From Comamonas sp. KCTC 72670 (GTDB lineage Bacteria; Myxococcota; Myxococcia; Myxococcales; Myxococcaceae), in NCBI GenBank assembly GCA_014656495.1, contig BNCN01000001.1:930001-994000 (forward strand): a stretch of DNA of 64,000 nucleotides, given 5' to 3'. The position numbers and the translations under genes are program-made. The notes beneath the pieces are model-generated. The model made no database searches. It had not been told where the DNA came from and saw only the letters and a list, made by a program, of their open reading frames with translations. Below, piece after piece: positions 48,597-56,782 of this stretch (positions are counted from its first letter, which is position 1; every line of letters begins with the position of its first letter).

Positions 48597-48612
48597 TTCC
48601 GCGCCCGTCGTC

Positions 48613-49023
48613 ATGCGCGAACCGGCGCTTTCGTCAGGGGTCCATCCGATGTGGATTGAGAGCATCATCCTGCCGGTCGAGGACGACTCGGCGCCCTACG
48701 TCCCCGCCCCGCAGCGGGACCGGCGCAGCGGGCTCCCCGTCGCCATGGCGGAGAGCCGCAAGCTGCGCGACGCGGTGCAATCCTTCGTGAGCGCCCACGA
48801 CTTGTCGGACGGCGTGAAGTGGCTCAGCGAGCCCGGCATCCTCCCCCTCCTCACCCTCCACTGCACGGACTTCGCGTTGGCGAAACTGCGCGAGGCCCCG
48901 AACTTCGTCGTGGGCAGCGCCGCGCCCATCGACGCCTACCCCGCACTGGTGGGCATGCACGGGCCGATGACCGCCGAGGCCCTGCGCGCCGCCCCCACGT
49001 CCCACGCGCGGCGCTGCGTCTGA
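48613..49023 (+). CDS. Hypothetical protein
   Basis: A 136-residue soluble protein with no recognised domain. It has an alternative start at 48649 (MWIESIILPVEDD), which looks more natural as an N-terminus. The 3' end is convergent with the DUF1206 gene (7-bp gap). Third-position GC is high, in line with coding. Confidence 0.55.
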   Translation: MREPALSSGVHPMWIESIILPVEDDSAPYVPAPQRDRRSGLPVAMAESRKLRDAVQSFVSAHDLSDGVKWLSEPGILPLLTLHCTDFALAKLREAPNFVVGSAAPIDAYPALVGMHGPMTAEALRAAPTSHARRCV

Positions 49024-49030
49024 GCCCCGG

Positions 49031-49882
49031 TCAAGGCGTGGGGATGTGCCGGTAGCGCGCCGCGCAGAGCTGGTACACGGCGTACCCCACCAACCCCAGG
49101 GCCACGGCGCCCAGCAGCCAGGGCCCGAAGGGCTGCGCCGCCAACGTGCCCAGCGCTTCGCCCAGGCCCCCCGCTTCGCCGGGGTCCGCGTTCAGCGCGG
49201 CCTGGATGAAGAACCAGCCCACCAGCAGAAACACCACGCCGCGCGAGGCGACCCCGGCCTTGCAGATGCGCTCCACCCAGGTCCGTCGGCGCGCCGCCAG
49301 TCCGGACAGGGTGAGATTGTCCAGCATCTTCCCCTTCCAGGCCCGGTAGAACTGGTAGCCCGCGAACGCCATCACCGCCAGGCCCACGAGCACCACCAGC
49401 ACCTGGCCAAAGGGCTGTGACAGCAGCTTCGCGGTGAGGCCCTGGTTGCCGCCACCGCCGCCGCCACCACGGCCCCGGAGCAGGTTGAAGGCCGTGAGCG
49501 CGAGGCTGGTGTGAATCACCCCGCTGCCCGCCAGGCCCACGCGCACCGCCAGCCCCTTGCCGGAGCGGCCCTTGTCCTCCAAATCCCACGCGGCCTGGGC
49601 GAAGCGCCACAGCGCGAACGCCAGCAGGCCCACGCCCAGGAGCACCAACAGCACCGAACCGAAGGGCTGGCGCGCCACCTCCGCCACGGCGCCATGGGTG
49701 TCCGTCGCCTGGCCGCCCTCACCCGCGGCCAGCATCAACGCCAGCGCGCCCACCACGGCGTAGACGGCGCCGCGCGCCGTGTAGCCCGCGCGAGCCGCCC
49801 ACTCCACGCCGCTTCGGCTTGCTTCCCGCCCCGCCCGTGCCGCCCTTTGGAGGTCGGGCCGACGCAACGTCCCGGTCGCCAT
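49031..49882 (-). CDS. DUF1206 membrane protein
   Basis: A 283-residue integral membrane protein with six hydrophobic helices arranged as three repeated pairs, each with an Ala-Arg-Gly segment before the first helix and a QPFG turn between the two. This internal triplication is characteristic of DUF1206. A Gly-rich stretch lies between the second and third pairs. Function is unknown. Confidence 0.85.
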   Translation of the reverse strand: MATGTLRRPDLQRAARAGREASRSGVEWAARAGYTARGAVYAVVGALALMLAAGEGGQATDTHGAVAEVARQPFGSVLLVLLGVGLLAFALWRFAQAAWDLEDKGRSGKGLAVRVGLAGSGVIHTSLALTAFNLLRGRGGGGGGGNQGLTAKLLSQPFGQVLVVLVGLAVMAFAGYQFYRAWKGKMLDNLTLSGLAARRRTWVERICKAGVASRGVVFLLVGWFFIQAALNADPGEAGGLGEALGTLAAQPFGPWLLGAVALGLVGYAVYQLCAARYRHIPTP

Positions 49883-50004
49883 GTGTCGTCGTTCCTTTCC
49901 GGTGCCATTCCCTGTTCCGAGCAGGAACGATGCACATGGCCCCGCCGCCCCCCAACGGGCGCTCGCCTGTCTGCCCGCTCAAGACTCCAGGACACTGTCC
50001 CGGC

Positions 50005-50826
50005 TCAGCCGAAGCGCGCCTGGAACGCGCGCAGGTTGGGCCCATCACCGCCGCGCTCGTAGACGGCGAAGACGACCTGCGTGAAGGCGCCGGGGAGCGC
50101 GGCCAGCGCGAGGGCGAAGGCCTCGGCGACCTCGACGGGGTCATTGCGGAACACGCCGCAGCCCCACGCGCCGAGCACCAACGTGCGGTGGCCGTGGTGC
50201 GCGGCCACCCGGAGCACATTCAGGGCGCGCGCCTGGAGCACCGCGCGGAGGCGCTCCTTCACGCCCGGGTCGCGTGAGAGCGCCACGCCCGCGTTGGGGG
50301 CGGGCGCGGTGAGGATGGAGACCTGGAAGGGCTGCTCCAGGAACGCCAGGGACTCGTCCCGGAAGAAGGGCACGTCCGGCGAGTAGATGAGGTGGTCCGT
50401 GTAGAGCGGTGAGCGGTCCGCGCGGTTGGCGTCGTAGTAGTCGCGCTGCGTGAGCAGGCACGGGTACAGCGCCGAGCAGCGCGCCAGGTCCTCCTCTTGC
50501 GCCTTCGCCTCCCCCAGGAAGCCGCCACCGGGGTTCTTCGCCGACGCGAAGTTCAGCGCGCCCACGTGGGAGGCGCCCGCCTCCACCAACCGGCGCGCGG
50601 CGGCGCCGGCCTTCTCCGCTGTCACCTCGATGCGAGCTCCGGACGGCGGCGGCACGGGCACGGGGTCCACCGCCAGGCCCGAGAACTCACCCGGCCGGTA
50701 CAACACCGTGCCTTGAACCGCGCGTTCAACCGAAGCGACCAGCTCCACCCGCTGGCCCGAGGGCGCCAGGTAGTGGCCCCGCTCGATGACGTCCAGCGTC
50801 TTCCGTCCAATGCCCCTGAGCGACAT
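50005..50826 (-). CDS. TIGR02452 family protein (macrodomain/PARG-like)
   Basis: A 273-residue protein. The segment NFASAKNPGGGFLGEAKAQEEDLAR near residues 92-116 is the signature of the TIGR02452 group, which is related to bacterial poly(ADP-ribose) glycohydrolases: GGG followed by the QEE catalytic glutamates. GAWGCGVFRNDP near 225 is also conserved. It probably hydrolyses ADP-ribosyl groups. Upstream AGGACA is about 8 bases before the chosen ATG; a further in-frame ATG 18 codons earlier has no such site. Confidence 0.85.
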   Translation of the reverse strand: MSLRGIGRKTLDVIERGHYLAPSGQRVELVASVERAVQGTVLYRPGEFSGLAVDPVPVPPPSGARIEVTAEKAGAAARRLVEAGASHVGALNFASAKNPGGGFLGEAKAQEEDLARCSALYPCLLTQRDYYDANRADRSPLYTDHLIYSPDVPFFRDESLAFLEQPFQVSILTAPAPNAGVALSRDPGVKERLRAVLQARALNVLRVAAHHGHRTLVLGAWGCGVFRNDPVEVAEAFALALAALPGAFTQVVFAVYERGGDGPNLRAFQARFG

Positions 50827-50935
50827 GTCGTGTGTCCTGTTCACAGGCCCGCGCACCAGCGCGCGGGCCTTCGTGTCCATAAAACACGAACATATCCAAG
50901 GCATCCTGACAGGCGCGTGGCGACCGCGCGCGACC

Positions 50936-51799
50936 TCAGTTGCAGCCGATGCGCCGCGTGCTGACCACCACGTTGTCGAGCCACGTCTCGGAGCCGGACG
51001 GCCCCAGTGGGTGGACGAAGCCGTAGCCCACGGAGACGTTGTTGAAGGCGCGCATGCCGATGTTCGTGAAGTCATGGGCCAGCACGCCGTCCACGTAGAC
51101 GCGCGTGTTGCCGTGCGTGCTCGACGCGCTGTCGCGGCGGACCTCCCACTCCAGACACACCCACCGCCCGGCCTCCATGCCCACCTGGATGGGCTCGGGC
51201 TGACGATTCCAGCCCTGCCCTTCGCGGAAGGACCAGTCATCCAACGCGAAGCCGCTGTCCTGCATCACCTGAAGCTCGAAACCTCCGAAGTCCGAATCGA
51301 AGTTGGAGAGCACGAAGAAGGTGCCCATCTGCCCGAACATCCCCGGCAACGAGCGCATGTAGACGTGCGCGCGAACGAAGAGCCGCGTGTCGAACGGGTC
51401 GATTCGCCGCCGCAACCGCGCGATGGCGCCGCCCGGCTGCACCCGCTCATCGCGGCCGTCCTCGGTGGTGATGTGCAGCGCGCCCGCGCCATTGCGCGTC
51501 CGCGTGCCATCCACCTGGAGGGTGGCGTGCTCCGTTTCGACCGTCCAATTCGGGGGCGTGGAGGCGCCCTCGTCGAACAACTCGCAGAGCAGCGCGCCCT
51601 CGGGACAGGTCCCGGGCTCGGTGCTGGGGCCCGGATAATCGTCCCCCGCGTCGACACCGGCGTCGGTGCCCGCGTCCGTGCCGGCGTCGGTGCCCGCGTC
51701 CGCGCCGGGAGGGTTGTCATCCCCCTCCTCCGAGCACGCCGGCAGCACACCCAGGGAGAGGACCGCGAGGGGCAGCAGCAGAGACTGCTTGAAACGCAT
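50936..51799 (-). CDS. Lipoprotein with Asp-Ala-Gly repeats and lectin-like domain
   Basis: A 287-residue lipoprotein (lipobox LPAC, Cys near residue 21). A short spacer contains (DAGT)n repeats, a common myxobacterial surface-protein linker. The rest (about 75-285) resembles a concanavalin-like jelly-roll (GRWVCLEWEVRRD and RVYVDGVLAHDF strands), so it may bind or degrade polysaccharide. The ATG at 51799 is chosen because the signal peptide starts there. The last residues IGCN place a Cys near the C-terminus, which may form a disulfide. Confidence 0.75.
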   Translation of the reverse strand: MRFKQSLLLPLAVLSLGVLPACSEEGDDNPPGADAGTDAGTDAGTDAGVDAGDDYPGPSTEPGTCPEGALLCELFDEGASTPPNWTVETEHATLQVDGTRTRNGAGALHITTEDGRDERVQPGGAIARLRRRIDPFDTRLFVRAHVYMRSLPGMFGQMGTFFVLSNFDSDFGGFELQVMQDSGFALDDWSFREGQGWNRQPEPIQVGMEAGRWVCLEWEVRRDSASSTHGNTRVYVDGVLAHDFTNIGMRAFNNVSVGYGFVHPLGPSGSETWLDNVVVSTRRIGCN

Positions 51800-52005
51800 A
51801 GGTTCAGGTATCCGGCAGCCCGCGGGGCCGGGCGTGCGATGAGAGAGCAAGGTCGGACGGAGTCCCCGGACCAACGCCGACTCAGGGAAGCCTGATCTTC
51901 CCTGTTCTCGGCCGCAAGTGCCGACGCGAAGTCACGCCGATTCCGTGACGCGGCCCGCGATTCCATGCAGGAATCCCCCGTCAACACCAGACGCGAGGGG
52001 TCACG

Positions 52006-52617
52006 ATGAAGCTCTTCTACACACCGGGCACGGGCTCGCTGGCGCCCCACATCGCCCTGCGAGAGGCAGGCCTTGACTTCCAACTCGAGCGGGTCAGCCT
52101 GCGCACCAAGACGACGGAGTCAGGCGAGGACTTCCACGGCATCAACCCCCATGGGTACGTACCGGTCCTCCAACTCGATGACGGCGGTCACCTGACGGAA
52201 GGCCCCGCCATCCTCCAATTCCTCGCGGACCTGGCTCCCAGCCGGAACCTGGCGCCCGCCAACGGCACGTTGGAGCGATACCGCCTCCAGGAGCTGCTCA
52301 GCTTCATCGCCACCGAGCTCCACAAGAACTTCGCGGTGCTCGTCGACGAGGCCTATCCCGAGGAAGGCAAGCGCATGGCTCACGAGCGGCTTGCCCGCAG
52401 ACTCCGCAGCATGGAGGCGCGGCTGGCGTCACAGCCCCACCTCATGGGCACGGACTTCACCGTGGCGGACGCCTACCTCTTCACCGTGCTGAGTTGGTGC
52501 GCGTACCTCCAGGTCGACCTCTCCCCCTTCCCCGCGCTCAGGTCCTTCCAGGCCCGTGTCATGGAGCGCCCGCAGGTCCAGGCCACTCTCAAAGCAGAAG
52601 GACTGCTAAAATCATGA
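52006..52617 (+). CDS. gstA: Glutathione S-transferase, GstA-like
   Basis: A 203-residue GST closely resembling the enterobacterial beta-class GstA in length and pattern: MKLFYTPGTGSLAPHI at the N-terminus, NPHGYVPVL and LTEGPAIL in the thioredoxin fold, then the all-helical domain with FTVADAYLFTVL. The usual beta-class Cys near residue 10 (as in CSLA) is Gly here (TGSLA), so the active site may differ. It overlaps the VOC gene by ATGA. It could conjugate electrophiles, which is of interest next to an alkylator-like gene cluster. Confidence 0.9.
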   Translation: MKLFYTPGTGSLAPHIALREAGLDFQLERVSLRTKTTESGEDFHGINPHGYVPVLQLDDGGHLTEGPAILQFLADLAPSRNLAPANGTLERYRLQELLSFIATELHKNFAVLVDEAYPEEGKRMAHERLARRLRSMEARLASQPHLMGTDFTVADAYLFTVLSWCAYLQVDLSPFPALRSFQARVMERPQVQATLKAEGLLKS

Positions 52618-52970
52618 ATTCCTTTATCAAACTGCTAGTCCAGGACGCCAGTCGCTCCGCGGTGTTCTATGAAACCCTCGGCTTCGAACGAGTCTCCGTC
52701 GAGCCACCGTTCATCCACCTTCGCTGGGCGGATGCCATTGACGTGTACCTGGTCACCCCACCTCCTGGGTTGACGTTGGAAGGACAGCGGGGATTGGGCA
52801 CCTTACTGGGCTTTCGCACCCCCGCCCCCACGGGCGTCGACGACGTCCTGCTCCGAGCCCAGAGCTTGGGCGCACACGTGGACGGTCCCTCGGTCCAACC
52901 CTGGCATACCCGTGAGGTCATCGTCACCGACCCGGATGGCTACCGGCTGAACTTCATCGAGCCTGCCTAA
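52614..52970 (+). CDS. VOC-superfamily (glyoxalase/bleomycin-resistance fold) protein
   Basis: A 118-residue single-module VOC protein, with the beta-alpha-beta-beta-beta order, FYETLGFERV near residue 20-29 and DPDGYRLNFIEP at the C-terminus. Such proteins act as dimers as dioxygenases, thiol transferases or drug-binding resistance proteins. It is translationally coupled with gstA. Confidence 0.82.
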   Translation: MNSFIKLLVQDASRSAVFYETLGFERVSVEPPFIHLRWADAIDVYLVTPPPGLTLEGQRGLGTLLGFRTPAPTGVDDVLLRAQSLGAHVDGPSVQPWHTREVIVTDPDGYRLNFIEPA

Positions 52971-53040
52971 CGCCTCGCCACGCATTTCAAGCCACACATC
53001 CAGCGGGTTGTGTGGCTTGGTCGAAAGTCGGACTTCCAGG

Positions 53041-53074
53041 TTGACACGACCATCACTTTAAGTAAAAAAGTGAT
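53041..53074 (+). promoter_or_regulatory. Promoter candidate with palindromic operator for the biosynthetic-like gene run
   Basis: TTGACA (53041-53046) is followed by a perfect inverted repeat, ATCACTTT (53052-53059) and AAAGTGAT (53067-53074) with a 7-nt AT-rich spacer, that covers the expected -10 region (TAAAAA at 53063-53068, spacer 16). This fits a repressor or activator site overlapping the promoter. AAGGAG at 53080-53085 has no start codon at normal distance; the likely first gene begins only at 53234. Confidence 0.55.
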
Positions 53075-53233
53075 CACCCAAGGAGAACACTCTCGTCCTC
53101 ACTCGTGACGCTGAGAGTCATTGGGCCGCATCGCGGAGATGAAAGGTCAGGGTTGAGACTGACCTACTGGCACGGGCAGATGGCCTTCGGCTCGCATGAG
53201 CTGTCGTTGTCATCTGCGCGTGGGGGGAAGTTC

Positions 53234-54274
53234 ATGCGCGAGAGTCCAGACATCGAGAGCCACTCTCCGCCTCCCGTCCTGGAGCGAGCCATCTTCGGCT
53301 TCATGGCGAGCCATGTGCTTTTCGCCGCGGATGACCTGGGGGTGCTGGACCTGCTCGCGCAGGGAGAAGCCTTCGAGAGCACCGCGCTCGCCACGAAGCT
53401 GAGCGTCTCCGAAGAGGCCCTGGACCGGCTGTTGACGGCGCTGGTCGGCATGGAGCTGCTCACGCGCGATGGCGGTGGATACCGGATGCCTCCACAGATC
53501 CGCCCCTTCCTCTCGCGGTCGCACGGCCTCTACTGCGGTGGGCTCTTCCCTCTGCTGAAGCACTTCTCGATGCGCACCTTCATGCACCTGGGCGACGCCC
53601 TGGTGGACGGAGCGCCGCAGTGGAAGAAGGTCCTGCCCGGCGAAGGCGCGGCGCCCTTCGACCTCATCTACCAGGACGCCGGGGCCCTGGAGCGCTTCGC
53701 CCAGGCCATGTGGAGCCTGGGCTATCAGGCCGCCACGGAGTTGGTGAGGCCCCTGGCGCTGGAGCGGGGCGGGCACCTCGTCGACCTGGGCGGAGGCAGC
53801 GGCTCGTTCGCCGTCGCCGCGCTCCAGCAATGGCCCGCGTTGACAGCGGACGTCTTCGACCGGCCCGCGATGGAGTCCACCGTGGCGCGTCAGCGAGACG
53901 CGCACGGGCTCGGTTCGCGGCTGGGCTTCGTCGGCGGGGACTTCTTCCAGTCCGGACTGCCTCGCGCGGACCTGTACGCGCTGGGCTTCATTCTCTCGGA
54001 CTGGACAGACGCACAGAGCCTCCCACTGCTGCGCGCCATCCACTCGGCGCTCGCGCCGGGCGGGCAAATCCTCATCCTGGAGCGCCTCTTCAATGAGCAA
54101 CGCACAGGCCCGCTGCCCACCGCCCTCATGGACCTGTGCATGTTGCTGGAGACCGGCGGCAAGCACCGCAGCGCTGCCCAGTACCACGCGCTCCTGCGAC
54201 AAGCGGGGTTCTCACCGGGCCCCGTCCATCACTCCAGTTACGAGAAGCACATGGTCGTCGGCATCAAGGCTTAG
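53234..54274 (+). CDS. SAM-dependent methyltransferase (acetylserotonin/O-methyltransferase type)
   Basis: A 346-residue protein with an N-terminal winged-helix dimerisation region (about 15-100) and a Rossmann SAM-binding domain with VDLGGGSGSFAV near 184-195. The catalytic His of plant-type O-methyltransferases is not obvious: the expected position is within SDWTDAQS. It may methylate a hydroxyl, or act on carbon or cyclise like related cluster enzymes. The start at 53234 follows GGGGGGAAG; a GTG at 53105 would extend it with unconserved-looking residues. It is first in the run. Confidence 0.85.
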   Translation: MRESPDIESHSPPPVLERAIFGFMASHVLFAADDLGVLDLLAQGEAFESTALATKLSVSEEALDRLLTALVGMELLTRDGGGYRMPPQIRPFLSRSHGLYCGGLFPLLKHFSMRTFMHLGDALVDGAPQWKKVLPGEGAAPFDLIYQDAGALERFAQAMWSLGYQAATELVRPLALERGGHLVDLGGGSGSFAVAALQQWPALTADVFDRPAMESTVARQRDAHGLGSRLGFVGGDFFQSGLPRADLYALGFILSDWTDAQSLPLLRAIHSALAPGGQILILERLFNEQRTGPLPTALMDLCMLLETGGKHRSAAQYHALLRQAGFSPGPVHHSSYEKHMVVGIKA

Positions 54275-54305
54275 CCACACATTTTCGACATCCGCGAGGC
54301 TTTCG

Positions 54306-55895
54306 ATGATGGAGCACCACGAGTACCTGGTTCTGGGCGCAGGTCCCGCCGGGCTGCAGGCGAGCTTCTTCCTCAAACAGAACGGCCGGGACTACCTCGT
54401 CTTGGAGCGCGGCGGCCAGGCGGGGACCTTCTTCGCCACCTTCCCGCGTCACCGCAAGCTCATCTCCATCAACAAGGTCTACACGGGGCACGACGACCCG
54501 GAGCTGAACTTGCGTTGGGATTGGAACTCCTTGCTGTCCAATCACGAAGGACCGCTCTTCAAGGACTTCTCCCAGAACTACTTTCCCCACGCGGACACGA
54601 TGGGCGCCTACCTGGCGGAGTTCACCCGCCAGCACGCGCTGCAGGTCCAGTACGGGGTGGACGTCACCCGCATCCAGCGCAACGGCCACTTCGAGCTGAC
54701 CACCGCCGAAGGGAAGACGTACACCTGCGACAAACTCATCGTCGCCACCGGAGTGTCCCGTGAGAACACGCCGGACATCCCCGGCGTGGAGTTGGCGGAC
54801 CGCTACGGCGCCATCGACCTGGACACCACGGCGTTCCGCAACAAACGCGTCCTCATCCTCGGCAAGGGCAACTCGGCCTTCGAGACCGCCGACCACCTCA
54901 TGGAGAGCGCCGCGCTTCTCCACCTCGTCAGTCCCCGGCCCATCCGCATGGCCTGGCGCACGCATTTCGTGGGCGACCTGCGAGCGGTCAACAACAACCT
55001 GCTCGACACCTACCAGCTCAAGATGCAGAACGCCGTGCTGGACGCCAACGTCCTGGGCATCAACCGCGTGGGCGACCAATACGAGGTCACCTTCCAGTAC
55101 TCACACGCGGGCGGCGAGGTGGAGACGCTGCGCTACGACCGCGTCATCCTCTGCACCGGGTTCAAGTTCGACAACACGCTCTTCGACGAGGCCTGCCGCC
55201 CCGCGATGACCGTCTGCCGCCGCTTCCCCATGCAGACAAGCGAGTGGGAGTCGGTGAATGTCCCCGGACTCTTCTTCGCCGGCACCATCATGCAGATGCG
55301 GGACCTCAAGAAGTACATGTCCGGCTTCATCCATGGGTTCCGCTACAACATCCGTGCGCTGAGCCGGCTGCTGGAGGCCCGCTATCACGGCAAGCCCTGG
55401 CCCATCTCCCGCACCGTCTCGGGCCCGGAGGAAATCACCCAGTGGCTGCTGGACCGCATCAACGGCACCTCCTCCCTCTGGCAGCAGCCCGGGTTCCTCT
55501 GTGACGTGCTGGAGCTCACGGGCCCGGAGCGAGGTGTGGGCCGTGAGGAGTTCCCCGTCGACTACACCCGCGAACACCTGGCCCGGCAGGGCGCCGAGCT
55601 GCTCGTCCTCACGCTCGAGTTCGGCCAGTCCGCGGGGGCGGACCCCTTCGCCAGCGAGCGCATCCACCGCGCGGACGTGAACCGCGCGAAGGAGAGCGCC
55701 TTCCTCCATCCCATCATCCGCCACTTCGTGGACGGCCGCGTCGTCGCCGAGCACCACATCATCGAGGACCTGGCCGCCGAATGGCGTGAACCCGAGCATC
55801 TGGAGCCCCTGCGCGAGTTCATCCAGAAGGTGCTCCAGCGCGCCGTGCCGCCCAGCCTCCCCATCCCCCGCCCCGCGGCCGCCCTGTCGTACTAG
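54306..55895 (+). CDS. FAD-dependent oxidoreductase (monooxygenase-like)
   Basis: A 529-residue flavoprotein. The FAD-binding LGAGPAGLQASFF is near residue 8-20, and a second dinucleotide site, LILGKGNSAFETA, near 182-194 for NAD(P)H. A C-terminal extension of about 150 residues has no clear family. It resembles FMO/FOXRED2-like oxidoreductases. It may hydroxylate, oxidise an amine or thiol, or form an oxime. Double ATG at 54306/54309; the first is used. It follows the methyltransferase by 31 bp. Confidence 0.82.
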   Translation: MMEHHEYLVLGAGPAGLQASFFLKQNGRDYLVLERGGQAGTFFATFPRHRKLISINKVYTGHDDPELNLRWDWNSLLSNHEGPLFKDFSQNYFPHADTMGAYLAEFTRQHALQVQYGVDVTRIQRNGHFELTTAEGKTYTCDKLIVATGVSRENTPDIPGVELADRYGAIDLDTTAFRNKRVLILGKGNSAFETADHLMESAALLHLVSPRPIRMAWRTHFVGDLRAVNNNLLDTYQLKMQNAVLDANVLGINRVGDQYEVTFQYSHAGGEVETLRYDRVILCTGFKFDNTLFDEACRPAMTVCRRFPMQTSEWESVNVPGLFFAGTIMQMRDLKKYMSGFIHGFRYNIRALSRLLEARYHGKPWPISRTVSGPEEITQWLLDRINGTSSLWQQPGFLCDVLELTGPERGVGREEFPVDYTREHLARQGAELLVLTLEFGQSAGADPFASERIHRADVNRAKESAFLHPIIRHFVDGRVVAEHHIIEDLAAEWREPEHLEPLREFIQKVLQRAVPPSLPIPRPAAALSY

Positions 55896-55918
55896 CCGCT
55901 GCTCCGACCGAGGCCGCC

Positions 55919-56740
55919 ATGATTGACTTCCACGTCCACTCCGGTGACTTCTTTCGACTCCGCGACGACATACAAGGACTGCTCACCCGCCGCCCCCTCG
56001 AGGAAGGCGAGGACATCACCCGCCTGTTCTCCCACCCCGCGGAGCTGGAGCGCTACCTGCGCCGCCATGGCGTCCAGCGCGCGGTGATGCTCGCCGAGTG
56101 TGGCCCGGGCACCAACTTCTCCATCGACAGCGAGATGATCGCCAGGAAGACGCGGGGCTCGGACTTCTTCATTCCTTTCGGCAGCATCAACCCGAACTTC
56201 CATGACGTCCGGAAGGAGTTCGACAAGAGCCTGGCCCTGGGCATCCAGGGCTTCAAGTTCTACCCGGCGGACCACGCGTTCGACCCCTACACCCAGGACA
56301 TGTGGGCCGTGTATGGCGAATGCGAGCGGCTGTCGCTGCCCGTCATCTTCCATACCGGACACACCGCGCAGCGGGACGCGGAACAGAAGAACATCCAGCC
56401 CTCGGACTTCGAGCGCATCGCGGAGTCCTTTCCCCGGCTGAGCCTCATCCTTGCCCACGCGGGCAAGCCGCTCTGGTACCAGGACGCGCGCGCGCTCGTC
56501 CTTCGCTACGAAAACCTCTACGTGGACACCGCCCTGGTCCCGCTCACCGAGCTGCCCACGGTGCTCGGGGACCTGCGGGAGATTCGCCACAAGGTCGTGT
56601 TCGGCTCGGACTGGCCGGTGGTGGGCAGCTACAGCAACCTCATGCACCAGTTGGAGCAGGCCCATCTGCCTCCGGACATCGCCGACGACATCCTCCACGG
56701 CAACGCGAACCGGATTCTCGCGCGCGTTGGCAGAGCCTGA
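55919..56740 (+). CDS. Amidohydrolase family protein (amidohydrolase_2-like)
   Basis: A 273-residue TIM-barrel hydrolase. Metal ligands are visible: HVH at residues 5-7, FHTGH near 143-147, LAHAG near 182 and GSDWP near 227. This group includes decarboxylases (ACMSD type) and hydrolases, so either reaction is possible. The start MIDFHVHSG at the barrel's first strand fits the family. It is 23 bp after the oxidoreductase and co-directional. Confidence 0.85.
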   Translation: MIDFHVHSGDFFRLRDDIQGLLTRRPLEEGEDITRLFSHPAELERYLRRHGVQRAVMLAECGPGTNFSIDSEMIARKTRGSDFFIPFGSINPNFHDVRKEFDKSLALGIQGFKFYPADHAFDPYTQDMWAVYGECERLSLPVIFHTGHTAQRDAEQKNIQPSDFERIAESFPRLSLILAHAGKPLWYQDARALVLRYENLYVDTALVPLTELPTVLGDLREIRHKVVFGSDWPVVGSYSNLMHQLEQAHLPPDIADDILHGNANRILARVGRA

Positions 56741-56782
56741 GCCGCGCTCCCCGCAGCCCCACTCCCTTCAGGGTCTCCTGCC

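Noticed and set aside
53105-53233. Longer N-terminus of the methyltransferase from the GTG at 53105
   Set aside because: The extra 43 residues do not look like the family, the AAGGAG at 53080 is too far from that GTG, and GGGGGGAAG precedes the ATG at 53234.
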